Shown: one piece after another, positions 23,949-34,624 of the stretch
Position numbering within the stretch: the first letter of the stretch is position 1
Layout of the letters: every line of letters begins with the position of its first letter
The notes under the pieces: model-generated
Told to the model about the DNA's origin: nothing
Seen by the model: the letters and a program-made list of their open reading frames with translations, nothing else
Database searches by the model: none
Program-made: the position numbers and the translations under genes
From: Phytophthora quininea
Lineage: Eukaryota > Oomycota > Peronosporomycetes > Peronosporales > Peronosporaceae
Length of the DNA: 64,000 bases
Assembly (NCBI GenBank): GCA_011947345.1
Contig: JAAVTG010000586.1
Location: forward strand, 930,001-994,000
Direction: 5' to 3'

Positions 23949-24602
23949 ATGAGCGAGGACGGCCAGAGCTGGAGCAAGAACTTGGAGCGGCGCGGAGGCT
24001 TCTGGGGCAACGCGTACTGGTACGACCTGCAGCTGGAGAGGCGTCTGCCCCATGCTAAAACCATGCTGGAAGAGCTGGTGCTAGCACTGCCACCGTGCGA
24101 CGACAAACAAGTCTTAGATCTGTGCGCTGGCAGCGGCCGAGTGTCTGCTGCGGTATTAAAGGCCTACCCCACTGCAGAACTGACGCTGTTGGATTCGTCC
24201 AAGGAGAGACTGGACTTGGCTTCTCAACGTCTTGCTACGGAGGCCAATTTCAAGCAGTCGACGGTGGAAATCAGCGACGCTATGGAGCTATCAGAGCAGC
24301 CTGTGGATGTGGTCGTGGGGTGCCTGGCCTTCCACGTGCTGGTGGAGAAACCAGCCCACTACCAGCAGACAGAAGAGACAGCAGTGACCACGTCCAAGGA
24401 GGAGACATACGCGCTTCTTTTCCGAGCAGTGTGGCGAGCTCTACGTCCAGGAGGACACGTCGTCTTTGCGGACCATGTCGGGCAGCTACCGCTGTTCAAA
24501 CAGCTCCAAGCTCTGGAGCAAGCTGGCTTCGTGGACGTGGACTGCGCCTGGCGTAAGGAGGATTCGTTCGTGGCTGGAGGTCGCAAACCTCTGGAGAGTT
24601 GA
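23949..24602 (+). CDS. Class I SAM-dependent methyltransferase
   Basis: It is a small soluble methyltransferase of unknown substrate. Motif I is VLDLCAGSGRVS (about residues 54-65), followed by an acidic residue at the end of strand 2 (LTLLDSS), DVVVGCLAFHVL as motif IV, and LRPGGHVVFADH as the post-motif segment, all typical of the Rossmann-fold family. At 217 residues it is a minimal catalytic domain. The N-terminus (FWGNAYWYDLQLERRLPHA) may form a cap. It has no intron and no frame break. It is divergent from NSE2 across 38 bp, and the RCC1 gene begins 76 bp downstream. A substrate cannot be named from this sequence. Confidence 0.85.
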   Translation: MSEDGQSWSKNLERRGGFWGNAYWYDLQLERRLPHAKTMLEELVLALPPCDDKQVLDLCAGSGRVSAAVLKAYPTAELTLLDSSKERLDLASQRLATEANFKQSTVEISDAMELSEQPVDVVVGCLAFHVLVEKPAHYQQTEETAVTTSKEETYALLFRAVWRALRPGGHVVFADHVGQLPLFKQLQALEQAGFVDVDCAWRKEDSFVAGGRKPLES

Positions 24603-24678
24603 GCTTGGCAATTGCTTGGTCTCATGAATTTATTTCTGGGCGTTCGTCTCAGCACTTGCTGTTATCGCTGTTGAAGCG

Positions 24679-27265
24679 ATGCCTCGGTCCGGCAGACACC
24701 GTGGGGTTCGTCCTGCGTCTTCGTCCTTGGCTGACAATGTCTTGACACGACGGGCCAATCTCACTCCAGGCGTCGTTAGCGTCGTGTTTTCCCCAGCCAT
24801 TGTGAATGTGACAGTGGGCGGTATGGCAGCGTTTTATTCGGTCGAGATGCGCTGCTCCAATCCGCCAGAGCAATCCGTGACTGTGGCGCCCGTCAACCTG
24901 CCGACGGGGCTTCGTGTGTTGCCGGCGATGCACACCTTCACAGCTGAAAACTGGAGTGAACCGCAATACTTTCGAGTCGCGGCTGCCAACGGCGCCGTCT
25001 ACGACGAACTGAGAGGCGGTGGGGCAGTCATTGAGCACACGACCAGCAGTCTGGATGCACGTTTTCATGGTCGACGGGTCATCCACATGCCGGGAGCAGT
25101 GCAGGCTCAAATCTGTCCTCGCGATGGGAACTGCCTGTTCGCCACAGGTAACACCGAAGCAATGCAGACGACGCAACAGCAAAATCAAGCTAAACAACCA
25201 GCAACAATCCATGAATTCACAGAGATTGAGCTGCGACGAAGCGCTCTCGGAGCTTGTCCGCTAGTGGCTCGATGTTCGGTGCTCCTTCCGACGGCAGCCG
25301 GTGTGGTTGCTGCAGTCGCTGCCGTAGAAGCTGCGAACAACGCTGCAACTCATGCGGCGGAGTTAAAACTGCGCCGAAGACTTTCAGCTGCAGCCATTGC
25401 CATCCCTGATGTGGAGGAGCCGACAATTACCGATGAACCAGCTACTGCCGCACGGGCAGCAATTGACCATAAGAACACGCTTGTAAAGCTAACTAGTCGC
25501 GGAAACAGAATCCTTGCGCTCTACAACGACGGTGAGATCGTTTCGCTCGGCTCTAGCGAGCGTTCTCTGTCGCGAAGACCTTTTCACGACGAGAGAATGG
25601 GGAGAACGGGACCGATGTCGCTGTCAGTCGAATGCTACTTGACGTAGCAAGCGGGGACGGCCACATGGCGGCAGCTAGCGAACAAGGTTATCTGTTGACG
25701 TGGGGCGATGTCCGTGTGTGCCGCCGCAACAAAGGCGCTCCAAGTGCCACCGCAGCACCAGAGACTCCAGCGACGCATCCGAGAATTGTGCAGTCGCTGC
25801 ACAAGTGCATCATGCAAGTGTCCTGTGGCTCTAGTCACAGCTTTGCACTAGCTGAAGACGGTGGCGTGTTTTCGTGGGGTCTCGGTCGAAGTGGAGCCTT
25901 AGGCCACGGTCTCAACGATCACGAGCAAACGTTTGATACTGTGCCGTCGCCGATGGAGGTGTTGTCGCTGAAAGGCCGTCGCGTTGCGCAGGTGGCTTGC
26001 GGAGATATGCACAGCGCGGTGCTCCTTGCTTGTGGGACATTGCTCACGTGCGGACAGCGTGAACATGGACGTCTTGGGCGGCCAGTTCTTCGGGGTACTA
26101 TAGCCTGCGATGAAGAAGAAAACTCGTCGTGGTTCGCGCCGGTGGGATTTCCGCAAGAGGGGACAAGATGCACGTTTGTGACCTGCGGCACAGCCCATAC
26201 GCTCGCTATCGGTGGGCCACATGAACTATTCGCATTCGGATGGAATGCGAGCGGCCAGCTAGGCGTTGGTGATTGCCGCGACCGCTATGTGCCTACTCGA
26301 GTAACGTATTTTGGCCAAGTCACGGCATCTCACGGCACTGCTTTGGACATTGCCTCAGTCGCTGCGGGTAAGATGCATTCGCTCGCTTCTTCAGCCGATG
26401 GGAGGCTCTTTGCCTGGGGTAATGACGAGATTGGCCAGTGTGGGGTGAGTTCATGTCCGCAAATCTACACGCTTCCCCACCTCGTCACTTCGCTCGTTGG
26501 TTTGCGAGTTACGCAGATTGCAGCCGGCGAGGCTCATTCGGCGGTGCTGACGAGTCTGGGGCAGGCAATTGGAAGCTTTGGAGCGGACGCAGCCAGCACA
26601 ATATGCTCAGCTCGTGGAGCATTACGAGCGTGCCGTAAAGACGACTCGCAGCGACGAGCGCTTGTGCTTGAAAGAGTACGACGCCAGCAATTAGAGCGTG
26701 CGGCAGCAGCAAGGCGGCGTCGGCCTACGATAGACCCAGCCACGAGCGCACTGACAAAAATGTTGGTGCTTCAGTCGTTAGTTGACCAAGATACGGCTTT
26801 GGATGAGATGCGTTTACAGACTCGACGGCCTCAGACAACAAGAATGGTCTCGTCTCGACGTGCAAACAATGACAATGACGACAGTCTACAAGAAGTAGTG
26901 ATGCCTGACAAAAGTAACTCGCAGCGTGTTCGTTGCTCCAGCGCGTCGATGGTACGGCAGGCACGGCTTGCCGTGCTACAGGCTCCGCTCTCTGAGTCCA
27001 CGGTGATACCAAAAGCCAAGCATCATCTGCTACAATCCGCCCGAAAAGGCAGAGCTTGATACCTCCGTCGAATCCACAACAGCCGAGGAGCGCTGCGAGC
27101 ATTCGTCAGCCGCACAAGCACAAGGATGAAGCACTCCGACAATTAGCCGCCACACTCCAGAGCCGTAACGCGACTCTGGCGCCTGAAGCGATGCATGCTG
27201 AGGCTGGTTTATTTCCTCCGTCGAGACCGAAATCCGCTCCATCCACAGCAGTTCGGAGTAGATAA
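24679..27265 (+). CDS. RCC1-repeat protein with N-terminal Calx-beta-like domain
   Basis: The N-terminal 130 residues resemble Calx-beta/cadherin-like beta-sandwich repeats (a PEQSVTV segment, then HTFTAENWSEPQYFRVAA). About 150 Ala-rich residues follow, then five to six RCC1 repeats (CGSSHSFALAEDGGVFSWG, CGDMHSAVL, CGTAHTLAI, AAGKMHSLASSADGRLFAWG, AAGEAHSAVL) that should form a propeller. The C-terminus is basic and disordered. Frame gaps lie at GGGG 25599-25602 and AAAA 27044-27047; with both filled the coding length is 2,589 nt (862 residues). There is no intron. The RCC1 part could bind a GTPase or act as a scaffold. The next gene starts 91 bp on, and I cannot exclude that the two are one transcript. 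Confidence 0.75.
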
Positions 27266-27356
27266 TTCCCATCATCATGTTGAAGGTTCGTGTAGCCATC
27301 TCTATTTGCGTGGTAAGTGCGTCCGTTCCTCCGCAAAGCTTCATGCGACTTGCAGC

Positions 27357-30300
27357 ATGACGCTGCTTGATGAATATCGTCGCTCCATTGAAGGTCGACG
27401 AGCCCCCAATCAAACCAAAAACGTCGGCGGCAGACACGCCAGCTCATCCCGTAAGTTGTAGCATGCAGTAATGGTGTCTTGTGTCCGTGGCTTATTGCCT
27501 TCTCCAGATTAGATGGTGGCGAAAGTGGCAGACGCACGCCTGGGACTCCATCCGATGAGAGTGTTAGCTCCAACTCGTCACTTGTTGCTCGAGGACGCAA
27601 AGGTGCTGCCCAACGAACTCTCAGAGCGACCAGTATCGTCAAACTTGAGGAAATACCGAGCACCCGACCATTTCCGCACGAACCGCAAGATATTGACAGT
27701 AGCAGTTCATTGTCCACGCACAATGATGTTCTTCGAATCAAGAGGACTCGGCGCCGACGATTGATCAATGGCAGTCTCCTGGTCTGGAAAGAGTGAAGCA
27801 ATTATTGCAACCGAACCAGCCAAACCATCAAGAGGGTAACGCAACTGGATCTGTGCCATCGGACGTTCCTCTACAGCTTCTACAAGGTGCCCGAGTTGAT
27901 TTACGTAGGTGGAGCGTAATTGTTTCGGACCGAACATTGCGACGGCTTGCAGCAAACAACCATCGGATCACTAGTGAGAATCAGCAAGCTGAGAAAATGA
28001 AACATCTCCTCGGTCAGCGTCAGAAGAGCTTCCTACTAAGCCGAGAAAGTCTCGAAGACTTGTCGCCGTCCTATGCAGATTCGCGTTCGCAGCCAACGGA
28101 AATACTTCTGCTAGCTGGAGCCGAGGCAATCACAGATGCTGGGCTAGCATCAATTGCGCTAGCCGTGCCAGAGCTCAAAGAGCTATCGCTCGCAGGTGTC
28201 ATACACGTGACGGACGCGGCTCTGCGTGTCATCGGCGAATTTTGTCCACATCTGGAACGTTTGGATATCTCTGGGATCCCTGGGATTCGAGGTGCGGGTT
28301 TAGCAGCGCTGATTGATCATTGTGGGGCTACAATGACACATTTGAGACTGGCAGACTGCGTGCAGCTTGGCGACTGGGTTCTTCGTCGATGCTTGTACGC
28401 TACACCTAAGCTCACACACCTCGATCTGTCCCGTTGTCTACAAGTTGGCGATAAACTGCTTGAAACATTGGCAGCTCAATGTCATCTTCTGCGTTCACTA
28501 GTTCTCAGTGGATGCATCCAAGTTTCCGACCAAAGCGTTGTCCGCATTGCAAGGCGCAATCCGCACCTGGAACACATCGCATTGAACCGCCCTATCGGAC
28601 TACGAACTACCGAGCCTCTCACTGACGTATCGTGTGCAGCTCTCGGGAACACTGTCGGAATCTACGAGTCGTATTGCTGGCAGGCTGCAGTGCGTTGACG
28701 GATGCTGGGATGCAGTGGCTGACTGGCAAATGCACACAACTGACACGACTCGATATTACTGGGGCGATTGGGCTCACAGACGCGACTTGTGCTGCGCTAG
28801 GTCAAGGATGTCCAGAGCTACGCGCACTTCGTATCGGTGGGGTAAAAGGTATCTCGGATGTGGGTTTGCGTCTTCTTGCTGCTGGCTGCAGCAAACTCGA
28901 GCTGCTACACGCGCCCAATCTGTATCTCGTTTCAGATGGCAGCAATCGCGATTTCGGCTTAGAAGGTCTCCGTGCGATTGCAAGCCGATGCCCCAGTTGC
29001 AAGACTTAAACTTGAGCGGCTGCTTTCAGCTGCAAGAGCGAGCGCTCGTTGCAATAGGATCCAGTTGCCCAGTCTTAAGGAGACTGAGTTTACAAGCGTG
29101 TCCTGACATCACCCTCGCAGCGGTCACTGCTGTACTACGAGGATGCCAACAGTTGATGCGACTTGATCTTACTGGGGTGCGCCGATGTGATGATCGGATG
29201 CTGCGGGCCGTCGCCAAGTACGGCAGCGCAATAACTCAACTAGTCGTAGCCGGTTGCGACCGCATTGGAGACACTGGGGTACGCTATCTTGCCTCACGTG
29301 CCGATCAATTCGAGCTGCTGGATCTCACAGGCTGCCGATTAGTGTCCGACGCTGGGATCTACGCTCTCTGTGATGCTCTTCAACGACCAAAGCTAGCGCA
29401 CCTCATCCTGGCAGCCTGTCCACTCATTACACAAGATGTCGTCGCTCGACTTGCATTTGCTTGTCCCCAGCTGCTCACGTTGAGTGTTCATGGCTGTCGC
29501 GTGTCGTCTCGCGTTCTTCAAAGTCTGAGCTCCTCGTGGCCATTTGGCGAGCTTCGTCTACCCCCAGCAGGACAGCCTCCTGGCAGCGTTGCTGAGGTAG
29601 GAATATTCCCTGCGCCACGAGCTAAAGATCGACATTTCGTCGCGCAGTTTTGCAGGTCTTGGGCTGCTGCTGCAACAATTCAGGTACGCTTGTCGTATCT
29701 GTCGTGCACATATCCTGTATACCAATGCCTTGATGCAAAGTAGAACCTTTATCGCGCTCGCGTCGCTCGTCGAGATGTCGCAGCACGGCGAGAGGTGGCT
29801 TTACAACATGCTGTTGCTCGTAAACTCCAAAGTATTTGGCGTGGGCGTCAATCTCGACGCGAATCTCTGATATTGAGAATGAAGACGTGGCGACGGGATT
29901 ACAGTGCAGCGCTCATTCAGCGTCGTTATCGTTTCATTCGACGAGCTCGTCACCTACACAATGAAGAGCGAGATTTGTACGAAAAGCAACGTTTGCAAGC
30001 CGCTGTGCTCGTACAGCGTCGATATCGAGCGATGCGTGCGTCACGTGCCGCGCGCGTGCTCGTATCGAAGCGTAGACGCGAATTTGCTCGCGAAACCCAA
30101 GCTGCCATCAAAGTTCAGCGTCGCTATCGGAAGAGAGCCCGTCGCAATAAACTGCGTCTGCTGCATGCACAAAGAGTATCACGTGCGAGACGTGAGCGAA
30201 CAGCTAGTATTCAAATCCAGCGGATTTTTCGAGGGCATCTCGCTCGGTTCGTTGCGCGCGATATGCGGAGGAGCAACGTCGCTTTGCCGAGCTGCAGCAG

Positions 30301-31751
30301 CGCTGTGCAGTGCGTGTGCAAGCTCAGTTTCGTCGCGTTCACGCTTTACGGCAAGTTGAAAGACGCCGACGAGAAATTCTTGAGCGTGAGATGGCTGCCA
30401 CGAAGCTCCAGACCATCTTCCGAGCTCGACGCGGGCGGGAGGAAGTAGGTTTGCTGGCGCTTGCTAGGCATCGACATACTCAGGATCAAGCAGCTCGTCG
30501 ACTACAGCGTCACTGGCATGCTCGACGCAACCGTTTAGCGGTCGTCATGGTCGCCGAAGCCCGTCGAGTCCGTAACCAACAGCGAACTGAGGCAGCAATC
30601 ATACTTCAACGCGCCATCAGGCGATGGATCGTACGTCGTCGGGCTCGCAATATTGTCCAAGAGCTGCTCGCAGCGCAAAAGCGTGCAGAGGAAATGCAGC
30701 GATGGGCGTCCACTTTGGTTCAGTCACACTGGAGACGTCGTCAAGCTTATCACCGTATCCGTGAGGAACGGAAGAGCCAACGCACGCGCTGGAAACAACT
30801 CATTGACACGTACAACCACCACGGGGCTGGCTGTGGCGCACCGTTCTTTACGTACGTTTTTGCTGGAGACCTCGCGAGTTTGTCACTGATCGCATTTGTT
30901 GATTTCCTACAGAACCAAGTCAACGGTGAAATTCGGTGGCGCCTTCCTCGTGATCTTCTGACGCTCACCGTTCGACCAACTTGTGCTCAGTGTGGTGGGT
31001 TACCCCGTAGGCATTTGGATATCAACCAACCCCATTAACCTGCTCGCTGTTACAGAAACTCCCGAGAGCGCCAGCTTTGAGTGCGCCACGTGCTGCGAGT
31101 TTTTCTGCGATCATGTACGTTGCTTCCATCCCTACCAGTGCCGTCTTGATTCTCATTGCTAGTGTTGAACGATTTGCTTAGTGCGATTTCGTCGTCCACG
31201 GTGGAGGTAAAAGGCGTCTGCACAACAAACGGGAGCTCTTCGACTACTACGGAAGACGGCGAGACTACGGGGACGGTAATTTCCCCTCGATTTGGCCCTC
31301 GGAAATCCTCCAAGATGAAGTCAGGGGATACAACTTGGAGAAAATGGTTCCACGCGACAACTACCAAGACATGCTCTGGGAGATTTCTCGCTTTGTGCCA
31401 GTATCGACTGGTCATTGGGAAGAGGAAGAGTTGATGGCAGCAACGATGGCAACTAAGGCAGCGTCTTCCTCAGCCGCAGCCCTGGCATTCGCGACGATGG
31501 CAAGCGGCGGCCTCAGCGCCAAACCTGGCAGACAAACGGCCGAAGTTGACGAGAGCCTAGCCCCGAGCTCGCCAGACAGACCCATGCATCACCTGCTGTA
31601 CAAAGAGACGGACTTCGATGAGTACGGCACGAGCCTCTGGGAAAGTTTCTACGACTACGGTCAGGGGAATATCGATACTATCACCGCATTTCCAAACGTG
31701 TCGTCACCCAACCGCCACCAGGCCATTGAAATCGCGCTAAGAGCAACATGA
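27357..31751 (+). CDS. Large LRR - IQ array - B-box-like protein
   Basis: Exons are 27357-27450, 27508-29683, 29744-30851, 30913-31006, 31056-31114 and 31182-31751; introns are 49-67 nt. Six one-base gaps (27448-27450, about 27780, GGG 28645-28647, CCCC 28991-28994, GCGCGCG 30253-30259, about 30935) must be filled; the total is then 4,107 nt (1,368 residues). Order: disordered N-terminus; about 18 cysteine-containing (AMN1/F-box type) LRRs, such as CPHLERLDISGI and LTHLDLSRCLQVGD; at least ten IQ motifs (IQRRYRFIRRAR, VQRRYRAMRASRAAR, LQTIFRARRGREE); a B-box-like zinc motif (CAQC, then CATCCEFFCDHC and His) formed across two introns; and a C-terminal DYYGRRRDYGDGNFPSIWP block. IQ motifs bind calmodulin-type proteins. 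No F-box is visible. It is likely a scaffold; a flagellar role is inference. Confidence 0.75.
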
Positions 31752-32248
31752 CGAACAAGCAAGTATCGCGATGAGCACAAGTCGAGGTGATATTTGACCA
31801 CCTTACGTCGCTTTGCTCGAAAAGGTTTAATTAGTAATGTACGCACCTCCTGTGTGTGTGGAGATATCAACACTGAAAGAATTCCATTGCCGTTGCTCAA
31901 GCTGACGCTGTCCACTTTGCTCGTTTGTGTATGCTGCGTGTATTCCAGTCTCACCAAATGGCTGTCTTCTTGTCTGCGGGCCAGAACGACCCCACTGGGC
32001 AATCCCGAGCACATGCACATACATACACACACAACAGCAACAATGAAGACCAAGCATCTTGCATTTCGACCTACACAAACCACGGAGGTCTTACTCCACA
32101 CAAACCTTCACTGTGAGAGAGAAATAGCCCGATTTCGCAAAATTCTTAGCCCGCCAACATAGGTTCTGAGCGCTAACCAGCGTCTTGATGTTCCTCCAAC
32201 ACTATAGCAGCACGAGCATCACGTACGTAGCGCATCAGAAACATGAAA
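31752..32248. other. Convergent 3' intergenic region
   Basis: The region is 497 bp between two convergent genes. There is a CA/TA-rich patch (CACATACATACACACAC near 32013-32029) and no ORF with recognisable motifs. Confidence 0.5.
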
Positions 32249-34481
32249 TTATGAAAACTCGCGCTTTTCGAACTTGTCCGCAGGAAAGTATGTCACTTTG
32301 ACGATGTTCCCGCCGAACTTGCGGCCACTGAGAGCCTTTTGTGCAAACAAGTAGATCAGCATGTGCTTTGGCAAGAAAAAAGGAAAAAAACAGCGCACCT
32401 TCAACGCAGATATCGCGTCAGCTTCTTGTTCAAAGCGAACGTAAATGCAACCCAGCCCAGGAACCTCTTCTCCGTCCTGAACAAAGAAAGAATTAGAGAT
32501 TTTTCACCAGGACGGTTGATAAATAAGAAAACGAACCTTAGGACGCGGGATTTCCATCGAAGCGACAGTTCCGAAGCGTTTGCACTCCTCCTCTACATCT
32601 TCAGCAAGGTCAGCATACTCCTCATCATCTCTCAGCTCATCCACAGAAACCATGTTCGCCTGCAACAACAACGTTTTAGTGCTGAAACAAAAAAAGCATC
32701 ATGCATACACCGGGAAATCCTACCATTTTCAAAACAGCGCTCGTTTGTTCCGGAGTAGCAGCAGGCAACGCCCCCACAGGTGAATTGTGAGGCTGGCGTT
32801 GGACGGAAAGGAGAATCCCTCCAATATCCAAGCCATTCAAGCCTCCCACCGCGGACTCTGTAACGCTTTCGTCCTCGTACTCGAACAGCGCACTGCCCAT
32901 AGAAGCCCCCGTAGCCGTATCCTTCACCAACGAAAAACTCTTTAGCGCCCCGAAAGGTTGCACCAGTTCCTTCACTTGGTCCTCCGTTAGGACAACTGGT
33001 ATGTTCATCATGACAAGGCGATTACTGTGTGTATCGGCCGTAGCGGCTTCAGTCATTCCATCCAGCGCTGCTTCTGTAGGGAGTTCAGAAGGAACTCCCG
33101 GAATTGCAGACTGGGCAAACCACGCCGGATTCGGAGTACAGCCCAAGTTTGCAAGAGCAGTTTGAGTCCGCGCTGACGTCTGGGGCATTGGCTGTGGCGG
33201 GCCCATGAAACTGCGCGGGCGTCCAAACTTGAGTGGCTGACCGAGTAGCGATAGTTGGTTCAGAAGCAGAGCCAGGTTGCATTCCTCAACGGTGCGCATT
33301 TCGCAGAACGCAAAGTGGCCGTCTGTGGAGATCCACGTGTTCATAATCGGATTCCCAGGCGACGTCGTGAGTCCAACCTGTTGGATGATCGTGCCAAGGA
33401 ACTCCTGGAGTTGCGGTCCTGTCACGTTTGGTGGCAAATTTCCCACATACAGCTCACGCGCCGGCTTTTGGGCCACCGCAGCAGCCATCGTCACATTGGA
33501 TGCTTGCATTTTGGCGATGATATCCTGGAGACTCATGGTCGGATACTGCGCCATCAGCTGTGTAATCGTCGGGTTTACCGCACTGCCGGTAGCAGTTGGG
33601 GCACCACCTGCTGCCGGATCAGCGTCCGCTGCAGTTGGAGGGTGCTGGTGCGGCTCCGGCGAGCTATTACCATCGCGACGAGGTCGGTCACGTGAACTGG
33701 ACCGATCGCGTCGGCGACGTCGCGAGTTGCTGTAGCTACGGCTTCGACTGCGACTGTAGCTGCGTCGACGACGACTCCGACGATCCCGTTCACGGTCACG
33801 GTCGCGTCCTCGCGCACGACGAGCTGAGCGGGACCGTGACCGAGACCCACGACGCGGTCTTCGACTGCGCGAGGCAGAGCGCGACCGCGAATACGAGCTG
33901 CGGCGGTGGCGTCGACGACGCGAAGACCTCGACGGCGAGCGCGGCGACGCCGACCGTGAGCGTCTGCTCTTCCTGGACGACCTGTCCTTTTTGTCCTCTT
34001 TGCCGTTCTCCTCGGCCTCTTTCTTCACTTCTTCTTCGTTCTCCGTCTCGGTTTCGTCCGCATCCTTCTCCTTCTCATTCTTGTCCTCGCTTTTCTTTTT
34101 AGATGGAGACTCTGCCTCCTTTCTAGCCTTCTTGGCCTCTCTAGCTCTAGATGTCGACCTCGACCGTCTCTTGTGGGACGAGTGGCGGCGTCTACGACGG
34201 CCAGAGGACCTGGATCTCGACCGAGACGGCGAAAAGGACCGACTGTGTCTGGACGACCGTCGGCGCGACCGGTGACGCCGCGGGGAGCGCGAGCGTCGCG
34301 AGCTCCTGGAGGCTTTTGAGCTTCGTCGGTCTTCTGGAGCGCGACTAGAGCTCTTCTCGGGCTTGTCCTGGGGCTTGTCTTGGTCCTTGGAACCTTCGGC
34401 GACGTCCTGGGCCGGCTTCTTCTTCCAGGATGCGCGCAGCTTGTTGCGAATGGCTTCCTCGTCCTCCTCCTCTCGCCCCAT
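32249..34481 (-). CDS. U2AF large subunit (U2AF65) with very long RS domain
   Basis: This splicing factor binds the polypyrimidine tract and recruits U2 snRNP. Exons are 34481-32724, 32659-32537, 32476-32399 and 32335-32249 (introns 64, 60 and 63 nt). They sum to a 681-residue protein with no repair. An acidic/basic N-terminus is followed by a long Arg-Ser region (about residues 40-290), broken by a Lys/Glu-rich stretch. Then come RRM1 (RELYVGNLPPNVTG, GHFAFCEM, about 345-430), RRM2 (NRLVMMNIPVVLTE, about 490-570) and a C-terminal UHM (GLGCIYVRFEQ, GRKF) to the stop. Order and motifs match U2AF65, but the RS region is several times the human length. The UHM is split by three introns, while the first 586 codons are one exon. 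Confidence 0.93.
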
Positions 34482-34624
34482 GCTCGCTGTGATCCTTGGC
34501 TGGGGGACAATGCGCCAATATTTTGTAAAAACTCGATAAATAAAATGATGCTGAAAGATTGTTTCTTAAAATTAAGATGTATCGGAGTTTTTGTACTGCG
34601 ATCTTGAAGCGACGCTGACGGAAG
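34482..34624. promoter_or_regulatory. Divergent promoter region, U2AF65 / IFT56
   Basis: The region is 143 bp between opposed starts and AT-rich in the middle (AATATTTTGTAAAAACTCG near 34517-34535). No clear initiator. Confidence 0.4.

Noticed and set aside
29904..30359. 151-codon plus-strand ORF within the IQ region
   Set aside because: It is an alternative frame of the IQ array; the IQ motifs are in the other frames.
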